Shown in pieces: positions 61,241-64,000 of a stretch of DNA of 64,000 nucleotides. The position numbers were made by a program, and so were the translations under genes. The stretch is from Cycas panzhihuaensis (lineage: Eukaryota; Cycadophyta), in the NCBI GenBank assembly GCA_023213395.1, contig CM041465.1:61263741-61327740 (forward strand), written 5' to 3'. The number at the start of each line of letters is the position of its first letter. Positions within the stretch are counted from its first letter, which is position 1. The notes under the pieces were generated by a model that saw only the letters and a program-made list of their open reading frames with translations, had not been told where the DNA came from and did no database searches.

Positions 61241-61814
61241 GGAGATCATTTGTGACTTTCTTGGTTTCATTCTTTTAGAAGTATGAGCTACAATAAGGTT
61301 GAAGGCTGATGGGGTCATGGTTAGATTGGAGGTCAATTGTATGATAGAAACCACGGTCAGGAGGGGTAGTGGTAGGCAAAAGGGTAAATACTTGTTCATA
61401 TTGGATAATGACATCCTGGATGTGTGGATCAATTTATGGTTCGATTTGAATATTATTGAGGTGGACTATATATCCTAAGTGAGATTGAATATGGCGTTTC
61501 ATACATCTGGGAGAGACCACTTGGTTAGGAGGGGATTACATTACGTAAATTTTGTGATTTCGCCCCATGTGGTCTTTGAAGGCAATGAATAGATTTATAG
61601 GCGAGTTGTTCATGCTATAGGTCCCTAGTGTTTGCAACCATTGAATCCCTAAGATGGCATCAAATCCTCCTATTGACAAGGCATAGAAGTCTGATACCAA
61701 AAGGTATGAGCCAATTTGGACTTGGAGGTTTTTAATAACACCTGCAAAATGGAGTTTCTAGTACCCTAGTAGAGAACATGTGAATCCAATTTTTAGGATA
61801 ATATGTAGGTTAAG
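61241..61814 (-). pseudogene. gypsy2 region between protease and RT
   Basis: The polyprotein is badly broken here. Fragments such as FDAILGMQWLQTLG and PINLFIAFKDHMGRNHKIY-like sequence (61560-61690) belong to the protease C-terminus and linker of gypsy elements. A 68-codon frame at 61226-61432 is a shifted reading of the same region. Confidence 0.55.
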
Positions 61815-62066
61815 TTATCTAGCTATCGAAATATCAATGGAGTTAAGTGACGCGCCATCATCAATCAAGATAGATATTGGAGTCTTGTGGAGAATGCCTC
61901 TGACTCTTAGGGGTTTAGGGTAGGAGGAGGTGGTGATAGTGGATATAGATACTTCAGGTTGGGGGTCTGGTGTAGGATCATCATGGGTTTTATCATTAGC
62001 CTCCTGGTCAGTGTTAGAGTCAGAGGGATCATCAGGGGAGAGGGATGGGTCAATGGAGAAAACCAT
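61815..62066 (-). pseudogene. gypsy2 aspartic protease
   Basis: The segment ends with LRVRGILHKTPISILIDDGA and SLNSIDISIAR. The retropepsin motif hydrophobic-D-S-G-A-S appears as LIDDGAS, with the Ser after the catalytic Asp replaced by Asp. It is preceded by a Pro/Asp/Thr-rich linker (SPDDPSDSNTDQEANDKTHD). It is open from about 62066 to a stop near 61815. Confidence 0.75.
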
Positions 62067-63122
62067 ACGCCGTGCTTTACAAAAATGACCATGCCCGGAA
62101 GTCTACTTTTTCGCACACTACATACAAAGGCTAGCCTCGAGTCGACGTTGTGCTTTAGCTTAAGAAATTTAGACTCTTTTGGTGGATGTATCCTCATTCA
62201 GGCGATTAATAGATGGTCGAGAATCATCCTGTCATGGCTGAGGACGTGTGAAGTCATCTTGAGGATGAGAGGCATCGTTAAATTGAGGTTGAGGTCACTG
62301 GAAGTCTGCCTATCGAGTGTGTAAGAACCAAGAGTTATCCTATCGAATAATTGAGGGTCTGTCTGCTACAAACTCAGCTTCTACTGCACGGGTCCACTTG
62401 AAATCTTCCTTAAGGGAGTAAATTGCCATTGTCTTTAATCTCATCTGAATATAGTCTTGGAGTCCCGCCACATAAATATCAATCACTGTTTGTTTGTCCA
62501 AGTTTTGGCTTTGTGGCATGCAGTTATATAAAGCCTGAAATTCATCTATGTAAGCTTCTACAGTTGATGTCTGCTTAAGCCAAGTGAGTTGTGTAAAAAA
62601 AGATTGACTCCATGTATCTTCATATTGTTCAAAGAAACAACTAGTGAAGTGGGACCAAGTTTGGTGAGAGGGATATTCCCACTTCCACTAGTTAGACCAA
62701 TGGTGAGCTTGACCATCTAAGTGAATGGAAGCATATAAGAGTTGGTCCTCTTCTAACATTGGGTGGAGAGTGAAGTAGAATTCTAACTTATTAATCCAGC
62801 TTCGAGTGTACTCTCTATTCATGTTTGAATCAAAGATAGGAATGCTTATCTTATGGTGGAAAAAAGGTTGTCTTGGTGGAGAACCTCATATATATGCATT
62901 GCTTCTTAGAGAAGGGGGAGGTTACTTGCCCGTTGAGTTAGAAGCTCCTGTGCTTTGGGGTTGAGGTGGCACCCACTGCTGAAGTAGACTGAGAATCTCT
63001 TTCTTGGTGTCGTCTAAGTCAGATTTGGTAGGCATGCTATTGAGTCTATCGTTGACCTCTGTTTTGAAGTTAGATAAGTCATTGGTCAACTCAGAAATTT
63101 TTTCTGTTTGATTTTTTGCCAT
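62067..63122 (-). pseudogene. gypsy2 gag
   Basis: The ATG at 63122 begins MAKNQTEKISELTNDLSNFK, a short coiled-coil-like stretch of 66 codons ending at a stop near 62922. Below it the capsid region has YTRSWINKLEFYFTLHPMLE, YASIHLDGQAHHW and SFFTQLTWLKQTSTVEAYID, the order of the retrotransposon gag domain. A zinc-knuckle remnant (C-x-x-C-A-K-K then GHGHFCK) lies near 62085-62125 and leads into the protease linker. Stops occur at several positions. Confidence 0.78.
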
Positions 63123-64000
63123 TAGAGTTAAAGAAAGGGATTAAAGAAGTGGGAGTAAGTAGAAAGAAGAGAAAGAACGAAGTGGAACAAATCAAGAAAG
63201 AACGAGATATAATAATAGGAAGTTGCAATATGGGAAAGAATAGGCAAATAAGGGAATGTGGGGTGTCTATAACTTGTTGACCCCAAAATTACATAAGCAA
63301 GATATTTAGTCCCTTAGAAAGAGCACAAAAAATTTATCAAAATGGGATGTACGAGTTTTAAGGTGAGTTTGGAGTGGTAGGGCCCACCCGTGGCACGGGT
63401 ACAAAAAGAGTAAAAATTAGGGGTAAAGACTAACCTAGTGCAAAATGACCCTTATAAGATGCTGATCAAATTGAGGTATATGAGCTATAAGGGTAATTTT
63501 TTTTGCACTGTGAACAAGGGCTAAGTGGAGTTGTTCTGTTTTTTTTTTTTGGAGGCTTGACTGTTCTAACAAGTTTTGAATTTAGGTAGTTAGTGGCTTG
63601 TGATCTTAATTAAGATTGGGGTAGGGGAAGCAGAGAATGATTAGATGTGTCCTACCCACTACAGAATGAGGTGTGCTTGGTCTTATAGGGCTGCCAATAA
63701 ACTTTTGATGTAGAAGTTCGGGGTAGGTAACTTCGTGGTGCTAAATGCTAACCATTGTACTACAAGACTTCAGTGCCCGATAGTTTACCTATGCTAGGGA
63801 GGGTTTTGGAATTCTAAAGGGGTCCTCCTATATACTTGAAGGTATATGAAGGTACACTTCTGTAGCTAGGTTCTGTCTAGGGTTTGGTTTAGGAGTGTTA
63901 TCTCCAGTCCTTCATGCAAGGGGCAAAAAAACCACGATGCACTTAGCCAGAACGATAGATCCCTGTGATCTTTAAAGACCCCAGTACAAGGTCTCTACCT
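63123..64000 (-). other. gypsy2 leader or LTR region, running off the window
   Basis: The first 120 bp next to gag are purine-rich on the plus strand. No clear PBS or LTR end is seen. 63707-63778 contains a tRNA-like D-arm sequence. The rest is unassigned. Confidence 0.45.
63707..63778 (-). other. tRNA-like sequence (weak)
   Basis: The minus strand reads GTCTTGTAGTACAATGGTTA followed by GCATTTAGCACC, which resembles a tRNA acceptor-D arm and a pol III A box (TAGTACAATGG). A convincing B box and closing stem are absent, so it is not called as a tRNA gene; it may be a tRNA-derived remnant. Confidence 0.25.

Larger units (their letters stand above)
58640..63122 (-). mobile_element. gypsy2: reverse-strand chromodomain-type Ty3/gypsy element (coding part)
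   Basis: Reading down from 63122: gag, protease, RT, RNase H, integrase and a C-terminal chromodomain, in that order. LTRs could not be delimited: the left one should lie below about 58620 and the right one beyond or near 64000. The proteins are distinct from those of gypsy1, for example in the RT (MGIIQPSKSPYAVPIILVRK). All domains are interrupted by stops. Confidence 0.85.

Overview
This is plant nuclear DNA. The evidence is a PPR gene of the PLS-DYW class, which is restricted essentially to land plants, sitting among Ty1/copia and Ty3/gypsy LTR retrotransposons primed by initiator-tRNA-Met-type sites (TGGTATCAGAGC and variants). Dense nesting, old elements with roughly 5-12% divergence between their paired LTRs (counted by eye), and very few genes suggest a large, slowly turned-over genome. 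A gymnosperm is my guess from the style of the elements and of the PPR gene; that is inference.

Layout. 1-1224: 3' end of a forward copia element with its LTR. About 1.86-42.1 kb: a reverse-strand copia element (copia1) blown apart by later insertions. These are gypsy1 (4094-10982, target duplication GGGGT) inside its gag, copia2 (13086-20724, TTATT) inside its leader, and copia3 (21563-41661, AAGAC) inside its probable 5' LTR. Copia3 itself holds a coding-less LTR element (22859-27102) and copia4 (32516-40295, CCTAA). 42651-43017: another LTR with its primer site. 43230-46028: the only gene that looks alive, a two-exon DYW-type PPR gene on the minus strand. 46.0-50.4 kb: ordinary non-coding DNA. 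50445-55262: copia5 (GGTTA), same family as copia3 but without gag. 55.3-58.6 kb: non-coding, with one LTR-like remnant. 58.64-63.12 kb: a reverse-strand chromodomain-type gypsy element, with its leader running to the window end.

All the retroelement reading frames carry stops or shifts, so none can be active as read here. In contrast, the PPR gene keeps an open exon of 857 codons. Its apparent lack of an ATG is explained by a 105-bp intron whose 3' TAG mimics a stop codon; removing it in phase 0 joins a 40-codon first exon with a basic, Ser/Thr-rich organelle-targeting look. The protein would be 897 aa and act in organellar C-to-U RNA editing.

The most unusual object is copia2. Between its primer-binding site and its gag there are about 2.5 kb of foreign DNA holding, in the opposite orientation, a broken PPR gene piece and a broken exon of the ER glucosidase II beta subunit, the latter still next to an intron-like acceptor. 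This looks like host-gene capture by, or nested into, an LTR retrotransposon. Other points to note are a leader module shared by two different copia lineages, a TATA box in the loop of a 27-29-bp hairpin in one LTR, and a four-tract G-quadruplex motif upstream of the PPR gene.
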